From Hymenoscyphus infarciens (taxonomy: Eukaryota; Ascomycota; Leotiomycetes; Helotiales; Helotiaceae): a stretch of DNA of 64,000 nt. Position numbers and translations under genes: made by a program. Below the pieces are notes generated by a model. It had not been told where the DNA came from. It made no database searches and saw only the letters and a program-made list of their open reading frames with translations. The stretch lies in contig LLCB01000070.1 in the NCBI GenBank assembly GCA_001414345.1, positions 1-64,000 of the forward strand, read 5' to 3'. Below, one piece after another: positions 61,525 through 64,000 of this stretch; positions within the stretch are counted from its first letter, which is position 1, and each line of letters opens with the position of its first letter.

Positions 61525-64000
61525 GAGCTCGTACTGTGTATCACCACAATCCAGTGGTGGGGTAGCACTTGCCCTGACTCTGCAGCAGTGGGAGCCTCCC
61601 CTCCTTTCCCGTCCGGGCCGGGGGTATTGGTTGAAATAAATTCACGTGCTTCCGCGTGTAAGCGATGCACGGCTATACGCGGCGCCTTCCGCCTTCTCCT
61701 TCTTCCCCTTCCCCTTCCCCTTCCCCTTCCTGTTCTCCAAGTATCACCAGCACCAGATCAACAACTTCAAATGCAAACGCATACTACCGCCTAATCATCA
61801 CGATCACGTTATGAGGCTGTTGGGCACAGTAAAGAAGAAGAAGACAACATCGGGTTCCCAGTTACTTCTTCGCCCATTTTCCCTAACCATCGCTCCTCCG
61901 TTCCGCGACGCGTTTATTTCAAAAATATCTGTATTCTCAACCATCTGCAATCAGGACAACCACGAGGAATTCAAACACGGCGTCTCCCACAAACAAGCCT
62001 CTCCCGCCCAAGGAATCACCAGAATAACCAAAACACCAGGATCGTCTCTAAGATTGTCACGCTTCCAGGGCCTCAAACATACCAATCTTGTACCCTATTA
62101 ACACCCGAGCTATTGCATCGGAGAGTTCCAAGCCAAAAAAGATTCCTTCCATATATTTTCTTCCCTAGGTTCCTCCCGCCGTGGCAACCATCATCCCGCT
62201 CTGCCAATCGATAAGGGAAAATCAGAATAGAATCAAAACTGGACCGGCGCGCGAGAGCGGAACAATTGGAACAACCTGCGCGGACCTCTGGGGCTAATGC
62301 ACACCCCAATAGGTAAGGTAAAGTGGAGAGTTGTCGTTTAAATTTACAGCACGCGGCGGCCCGGCGCGAAGCAGCGAAAGAGAACTTATTGTTCACGTCA
62401 GCAACAGCAACCTACAGCGCCAGCGAGGACGGGATATAGCCAGTATCAGCAGCATCACCGGAACTAGTCTTTCTCCCTGCTTCTATCAGCCAAGTGATCT
62501 TTGGCAAGTGATGTGATGTCAGATTTCTATTCGAAGCAGCAACGGCTAAAGCCATGAAACAGTCGTCATTCATGATGAAGACAAACAAATATTTGTACGG
62601 CCGAGTGTTGTACCTACACGGCTTGAACGGATCTACGCCAGCTCTCACGTAATCATGGCCACCAGCCCTCGAATGTGGAAATGGAAGGTGAAAACCCTTT
62701 CCTGGCTGGTTTCGCGTGTGAAGCCCAAACCGGCAAAAGTGGAAGATTTCAAGAGAGGAGAGTAAAACTTGTCCTGTCAATTCCAATTCTTCCGCCCGCC
62801 CTCCCCCCTGCACCACAACGGCAACCACACCAGGCAGGTCTTACTCAGCCTAACCTTCCATACATCACTCTCCGTTGTGAGACTGAAGCATCTTCCACGA
62901 GGTGTTTTCTTCTGGAAAGCCAGAGGGTGCCAATCATGATGTTGGTGCTGCAGGAACCGACCACGTTTTCCCCCACCACCTCGGCGTTGCCTACCGGTCG
63001 TATTTTTTTTCCTTTTCCTTGTCCTTATCGTCTATATCCAGCTCCTCGATTTTCAATAGTTTATCTGCATGTCTTTGTAAGTGGTAAACCACTTCACCGA
63101 GTGCAATGAGGAAATGTGTTTGTTTACGCGGGGTGAAAAGAGTTATTTCGAGGAGTCGTGGCTTTATCTTGTCAATGGTTCATCAAAAATGAAGGCGCAG
63201 CGAGTGCAAGCCACCACACCATGAAATACGGAGTACACCGCTGTCAACCACTGTCCACACTGCCGTACCACCAACGGCACGGTACAGTTTGCTGGGACAA
63301 AACTCAGGATCGGGTAAAAGCTTCGGGAATAAAAGACTTTTTCTTGGGGTCGCTTTGGGGGCATTTCGGTTCACGTATACCTGCCGGCTTTCGAAATGTA
63401 ACGGCAAGTAGCCTGAAGGATGGTATCCCAGACCCTGGCTCGCTAGCTGGATGATTTTTGTGTGGTACAGCGTTCTTACTGGCTATGCTTGATTAAAAGG
63501 TTGATAAGCGCCAACTGGAGTTCCAATCTACATCATCGGTCGCTACATGAAGCAGATAAAGCTGTACGGAGTACCTACTGGAGGAGCGGTTTTGTTTAAA
63601 GCAAACTGAAACCTTTCCTCGAGTGTCCGATGATGTAATTCGAAAATGCCAGTGATAAGCAATGGGATGAAGATAATATTGCATGTCAATATTCTTTACT
63701 GGGCAATATCAATTACTCCTGTTGGTTTCGTAGTACCATTGTTTTCTTATCGGCAGATGAAATTTCGGACATGGGGAACCTGTTGGATGTGGCTTTGTGC
63801 AGCTCGATGGGGTGGCATAGCATAGACACTTGCATTTTCCATGTCCTCTACGGGACTCGATTTGGAGAATACGGGTGTTGACTGTGCCGTACAAGATGTC
63901 GTGGTATTTCCCCGCTGTTACAATAGACGCTCTCTACCGAGACGTCGAGTCAGCTCCTAGGAAGCACAACATTATGATTGGCGCCATGGTGTTGTGTACT
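61525..64000. other. Upstream of DUG1 to window end: no gene supported
   Basis: About 2.5 kb of normal base composition. The longest frames (151 codons at 61,646-62,101; 138 minus at 62,412-62,828; 144 at 62,675-63,109) have low-complexity or arginine-rich translations without recognisable motifs. The sequence holds the DUG1 promoter and possibly the promoter or long 5' UTR of a gene outside the window. Confidence 0.5.
61695..61731 (+). repeat. CCCCTT hexanucleotide microsatellite
   Basis: About four to five perfect or near-perfect copies of CCTTCC/CCCCTT, flanked by CCTTCTCC and CCTGTTC. It lies roughly 180 bp upstream of the DUG1 long start. Pyrimidine tracts like this are frequent in fungal promoters. 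Confidence 0.85.

Noticed and set aside
61646..62101. 151-codon plus-strand frame over the CCCCTT microsatellite
   Set aside because: The translation begins with microsatellite-encoded Phe/Pro runs and shows no conserved content.
38000..64000. tRNA or rRNA genes
   Set aside because: No B-box with matching acceptor stem and no rRNA core sequence was found by eye in the normal-composition part.

Overview
This window reads as nuclear DNA of a filamentous ascomycete (Pezizomycotina, possibly Leotiomycetes; the class is inference). The genes are split by short GT-AG introns of about 50-320 nt with CTAAC-type branch points. Their products are typical of moulds. The genome is strongly two-speed: positions 1 to about 37,900 are extremely AT-rich and nearly devoid of CA and TG dinucleotides with stops everywhere, the mark of repeat-induced point mutation (RIP). 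From about 37,900 the sequence changes to ordinary GC content with intact genes.

Layout. 1-1,340: tandem array of a ~55-bp unit with a palindromic core. 1,340-25,070: RIP-saturated DNA without readable genes. 25,077-26,950: the same array inverted. 26,960-37,900: less saturated RIP debris holding a transposon relic (32.9-34.2 kb), direct repeats around a minisatellite, and an alpha/beta-hydrolase pseudogene (34.2-34.9 kb) still readable in one frame. 38,857-40,135 (+): mitochondrial membrane helical protein of the 'calcofluor white hypersensitive' family. 40,630-42,628 (-): ACH1. 43,352-45,386 (-): nucleoporin NDC1. 45,762-46,627 (+): Qa-SNARE PEP12, divergent from NDC1. 46.6-53.4 kb: gene-poor, with a decayed secreted-protein gene split by a 498-bp TA-flanked MITE and a RIP-degraded transposon relic (51.6-53.0 kb). 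53,455-56,526 (+): a five-exon secreted protein joining a deuterolysin-like metalloprotease region to a spherulin-4/GH135-like domain and an FN3-like domain. 57,531-58,984 (-): RTT106. 59,127-59,568: second MITE. 59,830-61,524 (-): DUG1-type M20 dipeptidase with an optional mitochondrial presequence. 61,525-64,000: no gene seen.

The core genes are housekeeping functions (acetate/CoA metabolism, nuclear pore, endosomal fusion, histone deposition, glutathione breakdown) and do not form a pathway. The accessory part is where the novelty lies: the protease/spherulin-4 fusion, the MITE-split secreted gene, the inverted satellite arrays, and the captured, RIP-killed hydrolase. Exon joins were worked out by hand from splice signals and frame; no database search was possible.
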